Assembly (NCBI GenBank): GCA_024195585.1
Contig: SWBL01000251.1
Coordinates: forward strand, 1 to 64,000
Source of the DNA: Aureobasidium sp. EXF-3400
Lineage: Eukaryota > Ascomycota > Dothideomycetes > Dothideales > Saccotheciaceae
Reading direction: 5' to 3'
DNA: 64,000 nucleotides
A model generated the notes under the pieces. It made no database searches. It worked only from the letters and a program-made list of their open reading frames with translations, and was not told the origin of the DNA. The position numbers and the translations under genes were made by a program. Shown piece by piece: positions 12,908 to 22,946 of the stretch. The first letter of the stretch is position 1; every line of letters begins with the position of its first letter.

Positions 12908-13684
12908 GCTTGTTATTGTCTAAATGACGTCTTGTTGAAAGAGATGGAGATGTGTTGATTTCCTATGTCTTTTTGTTGATTTGAACCATACCCTGAAATT
13001 GTCATAGCATAGTCTGATTTTTGTAGTTTTCTTTTGTCCACTCTTTCCCTTTGCAAACCTCCTTCCTTTTGCACTTGATTTTCGGGCGCGATATACCCAC
13101 CACCGCAGGAAGACGGCGATGCGTTTGTCGATTCGGTTACAATAATTCGTATCAGGTCTGGAAAGCAAGCGATAGTTGCTTGTCCCGGATCTTCGCTCTC
13201 TTCTCTTATACATATAGCCAAAGCATAATCACTTGTACATATAGTCTTCTTACCTGAAGAATTTCAGCACAAAAGTTGCAAAGTGAGACGACAATTGATA
13301 CAAAAAATTGATCTCATGATTGATTTCTTTTTATCAATTGTTCCTCCAATCCGTAGTGGTTTCCGCTCCCGCATGGCTTTTTCCTTCTCTCCCAGCCCTT
13401 TGAAATCCCAAAAACGTGATTATGCCAGTCGCAATAGAACGCCGCGCTTGTGAAAATGAAGTTTTGTGCCTCGTAGATGAACGCCGGATGGTGAAGGTAA
13501 AGTATGGGCTTGGGCTTGTGTAGTCGTTATGACTTTATTGCAGGTCGGACTCGAGGGCGCTATGCGCAGGCGGAGGGCGGATGTATGGGAGATTCGCGAT
13601 TCGCATGTTGGCGCAAGCTGTATCGGAATGCGTGTGTCGCGTAGCGTGCAATAAGAGGGTTGGTAGCACAGATTGGCGGATAGT
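12908..13684. other. Convergent intergenic region with inverted repeat
   Basis: Lies between the 3' ends of the coiled-coil gene and RPB12. It is AT-rich around 12910-13060 and 13260-13345. A perfect 10-bp inverted repeat (13291-13300 and 13332-13341) lies near the middle. No convincing gene is seen; two overlapping antisense frames of about 100 codons lack family features. Confidence 0.5.
13291..13341. repeat. 10-bp perfect inverted repeat, 31-nt loop
   Basis: ACAATTGATA at 13291-13300 is matched exactly in reverse complement by TATCAATTGT at 13332-13341. The arms flank an AT-rich spacer that itself contains repeated ATTGAT words. It sits between two convergent 3' ends, so a role in RNA 3'-end formation is possible but not shown. 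Confidence 0.6.
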
Positions 13685-13954
13685 TTAGCGGGCCTCGAAC
13701 TGGATCATGCTGGAGTAATTGTTAGAAGACGTACGAGAAGTGACTGGTCCAAAGACAAGTACATACCGGTTGGTGCGCTGCTTGTACAGAACACGGTAAC
13801 CGCACTCCTTGCAACGGATGGGATCGCCGCGCTTGAGCGAGACTTCGGCATCGCAGTCACCGCAGAGGTACTTGACGCTGCGGTTGGTGTCCTCGAAGGT
13901 GTTTTGGTTTGTGATCTGGAAGCCAGTGTTGTTGTTGGTCTGTTGTTGCGACAT
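13685..13954 (-). CDS. rpb12: RNA polymerase I/II/III shared subunit RPABC4 (Rpb12)
   Basis: Small zinc-ribbon subunit common to the three nuclear RNA polymerases. Exon 1 is 13954-13767 and exon 2 is 13709-13685, separated by a 57-nt intron with a GTATGT donor that splits the codon for Arg63. The product is 70 residues. Zinc ligands are Cys31, Cys34, Cys48 and Cys51, in the order CGDC and CKEC, and the chain ends in MIQFEAR, the conserved family C-terminus. Length and Cys positions match yeast Rpb12. The N-terminal 25 residues are Gln/Asn-rich and not conserved. It is divergent from NAR1. Confidence 0.96.
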   Translation of the reverse strand: MSQQQTNNNTGFQITNQNTFEDTNRSVKYLCGDCDAEVSLKRGDPIRCKECGYRVLYKQRTNRYVLVFGPVTSRTSSNNYSSMIQFEAR

Positions 13955-14369
13955 GGTTGCGGATGTGTGTGGTAGATGTTCTTTACGGACGTGTGAGATG
14001 AATGTGGTATGGCAAGTGCGATGATGGACTTTGGTGATGGGCAAAGAAAGATGCGAGCGGGTCTTGGCAGGGCTTCCGACCGGAGAAGTCGCGACTTGCG
14101 ACTTGCGGCGACAACGGAAGTCTCGCGTGCCACTGCCGATTGCGTCGGTGGTTTCCAATTGCTGACCAACTGATTTATTTTCCCTATCGCTCTTTCCTTC
14201 TCCCAACTTGATACCCGTGTTTCTATGACTCTGTTTTCTTCGAGCGTCGTTCTTTCCTTCTTAGCATTTATTCACATCTGCTCATTGTCTCTCTCGACTT
14301 CATTGAACTTGTAGAAATAACACCCCACCTTCTCTCAATACCCCCGCCACATACAAAGGGATCGCAAAC
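13955..14369. promoter_or_regulatory. Shared promoter region, RPB12 / NAR1
   Basis: A 415-bp gap between two divergent start codons. It must serve both promoters. The 150 bases before NAR1 are CT-rich. I see no other feature. Confidence 0.65.
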
Positions 14370-16241
14370 ATGTCGGCCATCTTGTCCGCCGACGACCTCA
14401 ACGACTTTATCTCCCCCGGTGTCGCCTGTATTAAACCCGTAGAAACCCTTCCGAAACAGCAACCACAAGAGAATGCCTACGAAGTCACGACCGAGGACAA
14501 AATCGCTGCCGCCGAAGCCCCACCAGCCAGCATTTCCTTGACCGATTGCCTCGCATGTAGTGGTTGCGTTACTTCAGCAGAGGCCGTCCTCGTTAGTCTG
14601 CAATCACACCAAGAAGTCTTGAACACACTCGACGCATACCCCGAACTGCGCTTGCCTTGGACTGCTCAAGGCGAGTCCCTACCCGGTCCTTTGGATGGAA
14701 AGATATTTGTCGCGAGCGTGTCGCCTCAAACTCGCGCCAGCATCGCTGCGACATATAATGTCTCCGAAGCCGCTGCTACAAACATGATTCAACAACTCCT
14801 CTCTGGTCCAGCTGGTCTGCGATCGAGCGGCACGAACAACAGTGGCTTTGCCTGGGTCATTGACACCAACGTCATGCGTCAGGCTGCCCTGGTCGCTGCA
14901 GCCGACGAAGTTATGGAATCTCTGGCACCCTCAGCCAAACACACTACTGACTTTAGTGGTTCACGCGCCGAGAAACCGAAGAAGCCCATCCTTGCCTCTG
15001 CCTGCCCTGGCTGGATCTGTTACGCCGAAAAGACACACCCTCACGCATTGCCGCACATGTCACGACTGAAGTCCCCACAAGCCTTGACAGGTACATTGGT
15101 CAAGAGTGTTCTTGCAAGAAAATATGGAATCAACCCGGAGAACGTATGGCACATGGCGATCATGCCTTGTTTCGACAAGAAGCTGGAAGCATCAAGAGAA
15201 GAGTTGACAGATATACACTGGTCTCCCGATGGTACAAACACAGAGCGCAAGGGCATTCGCGATGTTGATTGTGTGATCACTGCTCGCGAGCTACTCATGC
15301 TTGCTGAAAGTCGTGGTATTTCCTTCCCTGAAATGTCACAGAAGCCTCTGTCGAGACAACAACGCACGCCTTTCCCCGACCCAAAACTCGACCGTTTCCT
15401 CTTCCCTGCCAGATCTACTGCCAACGGCTCGAGAGATGCTGGCACCAGTGGTGGATATCTATGGCACGTCATGCAGACGTATCGCGCACAATACCCAGGC
15501 AGTCAGCTTACCGTCCAACGAGGCCGCAATGCTGATGTAGTCGAATACACCTTGGTCGACTCCGACAATGCTGCTATAGTGAGATCTGCTCGATACTACG
15601 GTTTCCGCAACATTCAGAACTTGGTCCGCCGACTAAAACCTGCACGTGCATCACGTATGCCAGGCGCAGCAAACCGTCTTGGAGGTGCTCGCAAGCCTGG
15701 TGCTGCAGCAGGCTCGGCAGGAGGTCAAAATTTGAGTGACTACGCATATGTGGAAGTCATGGCATGTCCTGGTGGTTGCACAAACGGTGGTGGCCAAATA
15801 AAGGTTGGAGATGTGGGAGCTCTATCAGGCAGTGGCGTTGAGAATGGAGGCGACCAAGTGGTTGCTCCTCAACAAAAGGAATGGCTGCAAAAAGTGGACG
15901 AAGCATACTTTTCATCCTCCTCTGCATCATCCTCGCCAGCACCTTCAGATACAGAAGATGAAGGCGTAGAAGATGTAGACTCTGCATCCGCAATTACGAC
16001 AGCAAAGTCATCTGCGAATGGCGATGTCGAGATGGAGGACGCAGAGGACGCTTCGTTGGTGGATGGCATCTCGCACTCGCAGATCAAGGACATCTTTTCT
16101 CATTGGTCTGAACTCACGGGTGTGGCGACGGACAAGCTAGTGTATACATCTTACCGCAAAGTTGAGAGTGATATTGGCAAATCAACCACAGACGTAGAAA
16201 GAGTGGCAGGTCTTGCCAGTACCATTGGTGGTGGGTGGTAG
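14370..16241 (+). CDS. nar1: Cytosolic Fe-S cluster assembly factor Nar1
   Basis: Iron-only-hydrogenase-like protein that acts late in the cytosolic iron-sulfur assembly (CIA) pathway, passing clusters to the targeting complex. Single exon, 623 residues. N-terminal cluster ligands are Cys20 with the CLACSGC motif (Cys60, 63, 66). The hydrogenase-like site has Cys212 in [14 protein letters not shown], Cys267 in [10 protein letters not shown], and Cys466/Cys470 in [12 protein letters not shown]. All eight expected ligands are present. The protein is longer than yeast Nar1 (491 residues) because of Gly/Ala-rich and acidic inserts after residue 430 and around 500-560. It ends in Gly-Gly-Gly-Trp; a terminal aromatic residue is a feature of CIA-targeting tails, but the upstream residues do not fit that motif well. 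Confidence 0.97.
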   Translation: MSAILSADDLNDFISPGVACIKPVETLPKQQPQENAYEVTTEDKIAAAEAPPASISLTDCLACSGCVTSAEAVLVSLQSHQEVLNTLDAYPELRLPWTAQGESLPGPLDGKIFVASVSPQTRASIAATYNVSEAAATNMIQQLLSGPAGLRSSGTNNSGFAWVIDTNVMRQAALVAAADEVMESLAPSAKHTTDFSGSRAEKPKKPILASACPGWICYAEKTHPHALPHMSRLKSPQALTGTLVKSVLARKYGINPENVWHMAIMPCFDKKLEASREELTDIHWSPDGTNTERKGIRDVDCVITARELLMLAESRGISFPEMSQKPLSRQQRTPFPDPKLDRFLFPARSTANGSRDAGTSGGYLWHVMQTYRAQYPGSQLTVQRGRNADVVEYTLVDSDNAAIVRSARYYGFRNIQNLVRRLKPARASRMPGAANRLGGARKPGAAAGSAGGQNLSDYAYVEVMACPGGCTNGGGQIKVGDVGALSGSGVENGGDQVVAPQQKEWLQKVDEAYFSSSSASSSPAPSDTEDEGVEDVDSASAITTAKSSANGDVEMEDAEDASLVDGISHSQIKDIFSHWSELTGVATDKLVYTSYRKVESDIGKSTTDVERVAGLASTIGGGW

Positions 16242-16485
16242 ACATAGACTAGCAATGAGTTACTTTCTTCTCTGAAGCTCTTCATGAGAAACACTTCACT
16301 GTCTTGAGCCAACTTCACTCATTTTCTCATCTTTGCGTCTGTGTCCACCACGATTCCACGCTTTCCTCCTCACCACACCAAGATCATCTTGTTTTCCTGC
16401 TTGCACATCATCACCTGCTCGGTTAGTCTACAAACAATTCCTCTAATGATTGTACTGAGACGTTTGTAGGCTCTTCATTATCACA

Positions 16486-16821
16486 ATGTCTGCTTCTCCC
16501 AACAGCCTCTCGCCCGTGATGAGCGATATCATTGCTATGCTCCAAGACAATGCCGGTTTCCAAAAGTTTCTTAAAGATCGCAAAGACGACGAAGATCGCC
16601 AACGCGATATCGACGAAATGCTGAACGACCTGGGCATGGCTATGTTCGAATACAACAGGGAGTTCTATGAGCAAGAGGCTCGTATCTTCGCTGATCAATA
16701 CGGAGATGACGAAGATGAACATCAAGTCAAGCCTGGTACTGGCGAGACGGTGAAGAATGTTCTCTTGGAAGCCATCAAGTATGTTGGACAGAGACTGGCC
16801 GGACTGTTTGGCAGGTCATGA
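16486..16821 (+). CDS. Small acidic protein of unknown function
   Basis: An ATG-started frame of 111 codons in good context (TCACAATG). The protein is helical and highly charged, with a DDEDRQRDIDEML stretch, and its last 20 residues are amphipathic (ending GQRLAGLFGRS). A probable 48-nt 5'-UTR intron lies at 16422-16469 (GTTAGT donor, CTAAT branch-like, TTGTAG acceptor). I recognise no domain. Coding likelihood is supported by codon choice and by the compact gap between NAR1 and the next gene, but it may be lineage-specific. Confidence 0.65.
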   Translation: MSASPNSLSPVMSDIIAMLQDNAGFQKFLKDRKDDEDRQRDIDEMLNDLGMAMFEYNREFYEQEARIFADQYGDDEDEHQVKPGTGETVKNVLLEAIKYVGQRLAGLFGRS

Positions 16822-16985
16822 GGTTCGTGGATCGATATCACAATCACTCAGCAAGGGTACTGACGAATGTCGCTTGTAGCATATAGCAGCGACGAGTCCG
16901 CAGCTGGTGCAAAGGCGAGCTCAGTCTCTATTTTGAATACAAACGCAATCGATCTTCTGCCATCGTGGTTCGTTCTCGAATCGTT

Positions 16986-17747
16986 CTAGACTTGCTGTTC
17001 CTGTGATGCTTTTTTCTCATCAACAGAGTTCTCGTCCAGTCGCGCCGTCCTCTCAGTTGTCTTGATCATCCACTTCCATCTGCCAAAACCTATTGCAGCG
17101 GATATCAGACTCGGGCCCCAGAGACACCACATGTCCCACACCCGTGTCCTTTCCACCTTTGCCCGACCCATCAACATACTCTCAAACCATTCCTTGGAGT
17201 CAAACAAAGCGTTTGTATATGCAAAAGCACAGTAAGCCCATAGTAATGCATTTCCAGTGTCGATACTTTCTGCCGTATCTGCTGTATCTGCTTTTTCTGT
17301 CCTAGTAGGGTTTTGTGTATTACGGTTTTGTTCAATATTTCGTTTCGCTGTTCTCCAGATGCCATCATTTCCTGCTTTTTGTGTTTTGTTGAAGAAGAAG
17401 AGTTTTGCTGTGAGACCACAGCCTATGATCGCACTGACAACCATTTTGAACCAAAATCTGGTGTTGTCAGATCCAGGTGGTTTCCACTGTTGGAATTGCA
17501 CAAGGTCGAAGTCGGAGCGTTGGAGTGCCCATCTCAGCAGCATAAACCCGAGTCGAGTAAAAGTATAGCAAGTGTCGATGACCAAGCAGACTGCCGTGCT
17601 GAAAAAACAGCCTGAGATGAGGAGATGAGAGAGAAGAGAGATTGTGATGGGGATACGGAGATGCGAGGTCATTTGTGGTAGGTCCATGTAGAGTATGGCG
17701 AGAGTGTAAACGAGGAGGAGTTGTGGTGACGCGTTGTTAGATGGCAT
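16986..17747 (-). CDS. Multi-pass membrane protein, unknown function
   Basis: Single-exon frame of 253 residues. Hydrophobic stretches lie near residues 8-25, 32-60, 103-120, 162-180 and 208-225, giving about four or five membrane spans. A charged loop rich in Asn, Thr and Arg (about residues 130-160) separates the two halves. The last 25 residues are hydrophilic. It resembles fungal membrane proteins of no assigned role; I do not recognise a transporter signature. It is convergent with the preceding small gene, with 164 bp between stops. Confidence 0.7.
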   Translation of the reverse strand: MPSNNASPQLLLVYTLAILYMDLPQMTSHLRIPITISLLSHLLISGCFFSTAVCLVIDTCYTFTRLGFMLLRWALQRSDFDLVQFQQWKPPGSDNTRFWFKMVVSAIIGCGLTAKLFFFNKTQKAGNDGIWRTAKRNIEQNRNTQNPTRTEKADTADTAESIDTGNALLWAYCAFAYTNALFDSKEWFESMLMGRAKVERTRVWDMWCLWGPSLISAAIGFGRWKWMIKTTERTARLDENSVDEKKASQEQQV

Positions 17748-18255
17748 TGTTTTTTTCTATGATCTGATATGCTGGATATCTTTGTTTGATATTTCAAGTG
17801 TGGTTCTGCTGGATTGTGCAATGGTCGATGATGGTTGGAGGTTGGAGCGTGGCGGTGGTTTGGATATGAATTACGGACGGAAGGATTGAGAAGTGGGACC
17901 GCTGCGACATCATCTAGGTATGTCCAAAGTTAATCGAATGTGCTTTGTGCTATTCGTGTTGAGAGTTTGTGTGATACAAATGTATGTCAGAGAATGGTGT
18001 TCTTGTTACTGATAAGTCGGGTGTTTGTTCGATCAGTGTGAGGGAAGGAGCGATCGATCGACTCTCGACTTCTCTCATGCTTCAACACTCCAAAAATACG
18101 GCTGAATCTACAGACAGATCAACCAGGGAAGGAAGTGACAAAGGTAACACACGCTGATAGTAAGTCTATTGATATCTTTTTCATTCAATGCTCCGCAGAA
18201 AAACATTGGGGGAATCCATGGTATTTTTACAAACATGCTTTTTGTGTCACTCCCC
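17748..18255. other. Intergenic region, nothing recognised
   Basis: Between the start of the membrane-protein gene and the 3' end of CCT1. It should hold the membrane gene's promoter and the CCT1 3' UTR. No repeat, RNA gene or convincing frame seen. Confidence 0.5.
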
Positions 18256-20126
18256 TTAGTGACCATGACCATCGTCACCGCCCTGTTGCTCAGGGTCAAG
18301 CTTGATGATGGTGTCGATTCTCATGATAGCCACACAAGCCTCGACAGCACTCTTCAACTGCTTGACCTTGCTCATGGCAGGCTCCAAAACACCCATCTTC
18401 AAACTGTCGACAACACGGCCCTTGGACAGATCCAGACCGTAGTTCTTGTAGTTCTTCTTCTTGGCGAGCGACTTCTCGTCTTCGGTGGCGGGTTGTACGG
18501 TAGCTGCGGTGTGGGCGTCGCCGCTGCCGCCTTCGGAGGCAGAGAGACGTTGTGACAGGGCGTGACGGCTGCGGAGCTGGGCAACGAGTTCAGAGCTGTC
18601 TTTTGCGGCGTTGACGGCGAGCGTGGTGGGGATGATGAGGAGGGATTGGGCGAAGGCGCCAATGGCAAGTTGCTCGCGCGAGCCCTGAGTTTCTGTTAGC
18701 ATAAAGTTTGGTGGTCCATATCAAGAGAATACTTACGACTGAGGTGGCCCACTCCTCGAGGTAGATGTGCAGGGCAGTCTCGACAGCACCACCACCAGGG
18801 ACGATACGGCCACTCTCAAGAGTACGCTTGACAGCAGAGAGCGAATCGTGAACGGAACGCTCCATCTCGTCAAGCGAGTACTCGTTGGGACCACGGAGAA
18901 TGATGGAAGCAGAAGTGTGAACCTTGGTACCCTTGACAAGGATACACTCGTCGTCCGAGATACGCTCCTGGACAACCTCTTCGGCGTGACCAAGGTTGCT
19001 GGCATCGAACTTCTCATCGCCGTTCAAGTCGGAAAGAGAGCTGACGAGAGTGGCACCGGTGGCCTTTGCGATACGGCGAAGATCCTCCTTCTTGCAGCGG
19101 CGAACAGCCATGGCGCCCTTCTCGATGAAAGACTTCAAGCATAGGTCGTCGATACCCTTTGTGGTGAAAATGACGTTGGCGCCAGACTTGAGGATCATGT
19201 CGACACGCTCGAGGACAATACCAGCCTCGCGCTCACGGATCTTCTCGAGTTGTGCCGGGTCGTCGATGGTGATGTGTACGCCCAACTTCATGCGCTCCTT
19301 CTGCAGGTTCATGTCGAGACAGGCAATCTTTGCGTCAACGACACGGGTGTTCATGGCTTGACTGGCCACGGTGCAGTTGAGGGCGTAACCCTTGACCAAA
19401 ACACTCTCCAGAGCACTCTTTCCGTGGGCCTTGAGGACGTTGACGGCCTTGACGGGGTACTTGACATCGCCGCGGCTGTTGACAGACTTGACGCTCTGCA
19501 TGGCATCGACGACCATGTTGGAGAAGAAGTCCGAGTCGCCGCCGATGATCTTACTGCTCATACTGGTCTTTGCAATGGACATGAGCGAGTCGCGGCCCAG
19601 AGTCTCGACCTTTGTGGCAATGTTCTCGCTCATATAACGGACAGCCTCACGCAGGGCCAGGCGGTATCCAGTGATGATGGTTGTGGGGTGAATGCGCATC
19701 TTCATCAACTCGTTGGCGCGGCGCAGAAGCTCAGATGCAATGAGTACGACTGATGTTGTTCCATCTCCAACCTCCTTATCTTGTTGCTGTGCCAGGTCTA
19801 CCAGAATCTTGCCGGCTGGGTGCTGAATGTCGAGCAGGGAGAGAATCGTTGCGCCGTCGTTTGTGACTGTAACATCACCAATGTCGTCGACCATCATCTT
19901 GTCCAGTCCACTGGGTCCGAACGACGACCGTACCACATTCGATATCGCCTGAGTTGCTTGCACACATTGCTCTCTCACGTCAGAGCCGCTAATTTTGGAA
20001 CCGCCCAGGACTGTCTTGAAGTTAGCGAATGTCTTTTTGCGAGCGCTCTCGATCTCTTGTAAGCGAAGCGCTCTTGGTCTCTTGTAACTCACAAAGAGTT
20101 CCTGCATTCCTCGGAGCTTCGAACAT
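18256..20126 (-). CDS. cct1: T-complex protein 1 subunit alpha (CCT1)
   Basis: Group II chaperonin subunit that folds actin and tubulin in the cytosol. Exons are 20126-20093, 20010-18737 and 18684-18256; introns are 82 and 52 nt. The 34-nt first exon gives [11 protein letters not shown] and joins in phase to FLGGSKISG, matching the family N-terminus. The upstream frame without this splice would give an unrelated leader. Hallmarks are [20 protein letters not shown], the ATPase motif GDGTTS, and the late [11 protein letters not shown] motif. The product is 578 residues, slightly longer than yeast Tcp1 (559), mostly through an Ala/Ser/Gly-rich surface insert in the last exon and a Gly/His-rich C-terminal tail. 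The alpha assignment rests on the overall sequence pattern. Confidence 0.95.
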
Positions 20127-21169
20127 CTGCATATTGAGTGGGTGGTGGTTGGTATAGGAGGATTGGTGTATGTCTCGCTATAATCTTGTCCATCGCATAT
20201 CCAGACGCAACGCCCTGAAATTCTGAGCTTTGACCCACCAGTCGGAGGCTGTCTGCGGCGAGTATCAAAAGGCTTGGCACCCAACCTCAATTGCTTCCTC
20301 TCAAGACACACGATTAAACATATCTACTTACGCGATGATCATGCCTGACAGCAAGTCATTGAAGCTATGCTATCAGGAACGATCAAGGGCCTTCGGAAAA
20401 CGGAATACCTCGGGTTGTCTGGGCCTAGACAAGCACCTCATCTGTATCCCTGGTGTGACCGATGCCACTACGTCTGTTTTATACGATCCAAAGTATGATC
20501 TGTGTCTACAGAATTTGCTTAGGCAGGACAAGCCATACTCGAGAGTCTCGGTCTCCATATAATACATATCGGTGTCTATAGTAGGCTGGCTATCGGGGTA
20601 TGGTCTTTTTTCGCAAGATCGAGTGACATCCTTTCTGTTCAGTAGGTAATCTCCAATTGGTGTGTCTTCAAAATAAGATTCGAATATAAAAAACGAATTG
20701 AAGTCAGATTCAACCAGAGTGAAGTTCAAGCTGGCGTTTGCGCGTTCGCGTTGCCATCACAACTTCATTTCTGCGCTTTCGTCCTCTCTCCTCAACACAA
20801 CAACCTCGTTATTTTTTCTTCTGTGCACACCTCCTGCGCATCACCTTTTGGCCGCCTGTTACGCATAGCGTGCAGGCGGCATCGTTGTTACCCTCTACTT
20901 TCTCTTCGGCCCTTCGTGGTCAGCAAGCATATAGTCGACGGGACTCTAAACCGGACTCCGTGCAAGAATGAGACAGCCGTTTACTCGGTTGGCACTTCAG
21001 TATCTGGTCTCAGGACCCTACTGGGACGCTTCTCGCGTCGTTTACTCATCCAGTCTGCTTCATGCAGCAGCCATCGGTAGCTCGATTGGTTTTGGTACTT
21101 GGCCGGTGGCCGTACTGTGACGTTCTGCGTCAGTTCGATACCTTAGTCGACGGGACCCTAAACCGGACC

Positions 21170-21189
21170 CTTCTACTTTACTGTAGAAG
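21170..21189. repeat. Hairpin in repeat unit 2
   Basis: Seven-base arms CTTCTAC (21170-21176) and GTAGAAG (21183-21189) around a six-base loop. The same 20 bases recur in unit 3. Confidence 0.75.
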
Positions 21190-21394
21190 CAAGACCACCG
21201 TTTACTCGGATGGCACTGCAGTGTCTGGTCTCAGGACCACACTGCGGCGTGTTTACACGTCAAATCATCACAAAAATGTCTGCTTCGTGCAGCAGCCGTC
21301 GTTAGCTCGATTGGTTTTGGTACTTGGCCGGTGGCCGTACCGTGACGTTCTACGTCAATTCAACATCTCAGTCGACGGGACTTAAAACCGGACC

Positions 21395-21414
21395 CTTCTA
21401 CTTTACTGTAGAAG
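21395..21414. repeat. Hairpin in repeat unit 3
   Basis: Identical to the hairpin of unit 2, with arms at 21395-21401 and 21408-21414 and the same loop. Confidence 0.75.
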
Positions 21415-22946
21415 CAAGACCGCCGTTAGCTCGGTTGGCATTTTCAGTATCTTGTCGATGGCAATACTGAGGCGTGTTTACACTCCACATCACAGACAAT
21501 CTTTTATTATTATCATTCAACAATTCAAAAAGGCTCGCAACAGTCTTAGAAGTCAGGCTTGAGTCTGAGGGTGGGTGGGGTGGGTGTGGTGGTGGCCGTT
21601 CCACGGTTTGCGTTTGTGAGTATCGCATGAACAACTCTCCTTTGGTTCTCTTCGGAGGGGTGGGTTTGGGGCAAACTTTTTGAAAAAGAGAGAAGAAACA
21701 GTAAGTCTTCTGATGTCAACAAAACAAGACATCTACTAACCAGTCATATACCTCATACAAATTTCAAAAGATCCAGCATCGAATCGCTTACCTTGGTTGC
21801 TTGATTGGCCGTCTTTCTACTCCAGATTTCTTGTCGAGTTTGTCTGCACTTCAGCATAAACAAGTCTCCCGTAAATCTATCGTGCAGATAGACACATAAC
21901 TGGTTCTGCGGTCTCTTGATTCGCTCTGCTATCCAGTTGAACAAAATTCAGTTGCTACTCCCATCACTGAGAAGCCTTCCGTACCGTTGTTATGTTGTTA
22001 TGTTGTTCAGTTCGCATTCAATGAATCTTGTTCTTGTCTTTGGGTAGTCTGTAGCTAAAATCTCAACCTGTGTCTTTTTCTTTTTGCAAGGGACAAGCAG
22101 TTCACAACGGATGTCTAGTATTGTTTTTCGCTATTCTCAAAACTAGCAAGCATTTGAGATTTCCAGAGCGCATCTCGAAGTCAGGTATGGAATTCTTGTT
22201 CTGAACCATAGCCCTTGTTCCCAACACCAGCTGTACGCCAGGTCTGAAGCTGCGGCTACGAACTTCCACTCCTCAACATCATCCGATGCCTCTCCAATTC
22301 ATCACTCGAGCTGCCGTTATGGGTACCTCTGCTTGTTGTGTCCCGTAAGAGGTAACGAGATAAGTTTCCACAACATGCGGGACTCCCATCCGCTTCTGCA
22401 TGTCCTCCTCTGGGACAATGTATTGGTACCAGAAGGTTAAAGCTTCCGGAGCATGCCATTCTATCAGAAACACAGAGTATAACACAAGATTCTGGACAAA
22501 CGGCGATGGTCGTCCGATCCCTATGTCTTGGAAACGCATTCGTGTTCGTAAAATATGTAAGAAGCCGGTATGCACGAACTAAGATGAAAGGAGCGGAGCC
22601 TGCTAGAAGCAAACGGAAGCTGCGATAGCAGCACTTCCACAGTTCTTGCCTTTTGTTTACATCACCAGACGACTACGGGAATTTCATGGCTTGTCTCGCG
22701 TCTGACGAAACTCGTGCGTGAGGTGTCGCTCCTTCACTCCTCCAACACATCTTACCTTTCACAAATCATCAAGGCTAGACATAGCACATCGGTTTCCTTC
22801 TGGTCCCAACTCTCACTGCCTTCACTCCAAGACGCAACGACCTTCCCTTCACACAACTCTCTGCCCTTCAGGTCTCCTTCGCTCCACGAATTGCTTCTGA
22901 AACTTGTCCCTTCCTTCGCCTCCGTCTCGATTATCCAACCGACAAG

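Larger units (their letters stand above)
20933..21485. repeat. Tandem repeat array, about 2.5 units of 212-225 bp
   Basis: Units begin with AGTCGACGGGA at 20933, 21145 and 21370, giving periods of 212 and 225 bp; the third unit is cut off near 21485. Shared blocks include CTAAACCGGAC (units 1 and 2), TCTGGTCTCAGGACC, TTGGTACTTGGCCGGTGGCC and GTGACGTTCT. Units 2 and 3 carry a 7-bp hairpin (CTTCTAC/GTAGAAG) that unit 1 lacks. Copies have diverged by substitutions without a strong C-to-T bias that I can see. The origin is unknown; a short interspersed element is possible. Confidence 0.85.
20127..22946. other. 2.8-kb gene-poor region
   Basis: The longest stretch without a supported gene. It starts with the CCT1 promoter. 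A tandem repeat array occupies about 20933-21485. After it come short AT-rich tracts, including a few TGTTA-type direct repeats near 21990-22010. The last 250 bases are CT-rich and form the promoter of the NO VEIN-type gene. Open frames inside the array exist only because the repeat has few stops. Confidence 0.6.

Noticed and set aside
21050..21150. Candidate tRNA gene with A and B box-like words
   Set aside because: Acceptor and T stems do not pair, so it is not a functional tRNA; kept only as a possible SINE trace.
20751..21385. Plus-strand frames of about 107-109 codons through the repeat array
   Set aside because: They exist in each unit because the repeat has few stops; no start context, codon bias or homology supports a protein.
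22279..22575. 98-codon minus-strand frame with a protein-like stretch
   Set aside because: Overlaps frames on both strands, lacks a recognised motif and has no splice partners I could find; might be a decayed gene fragment but support is too weak.
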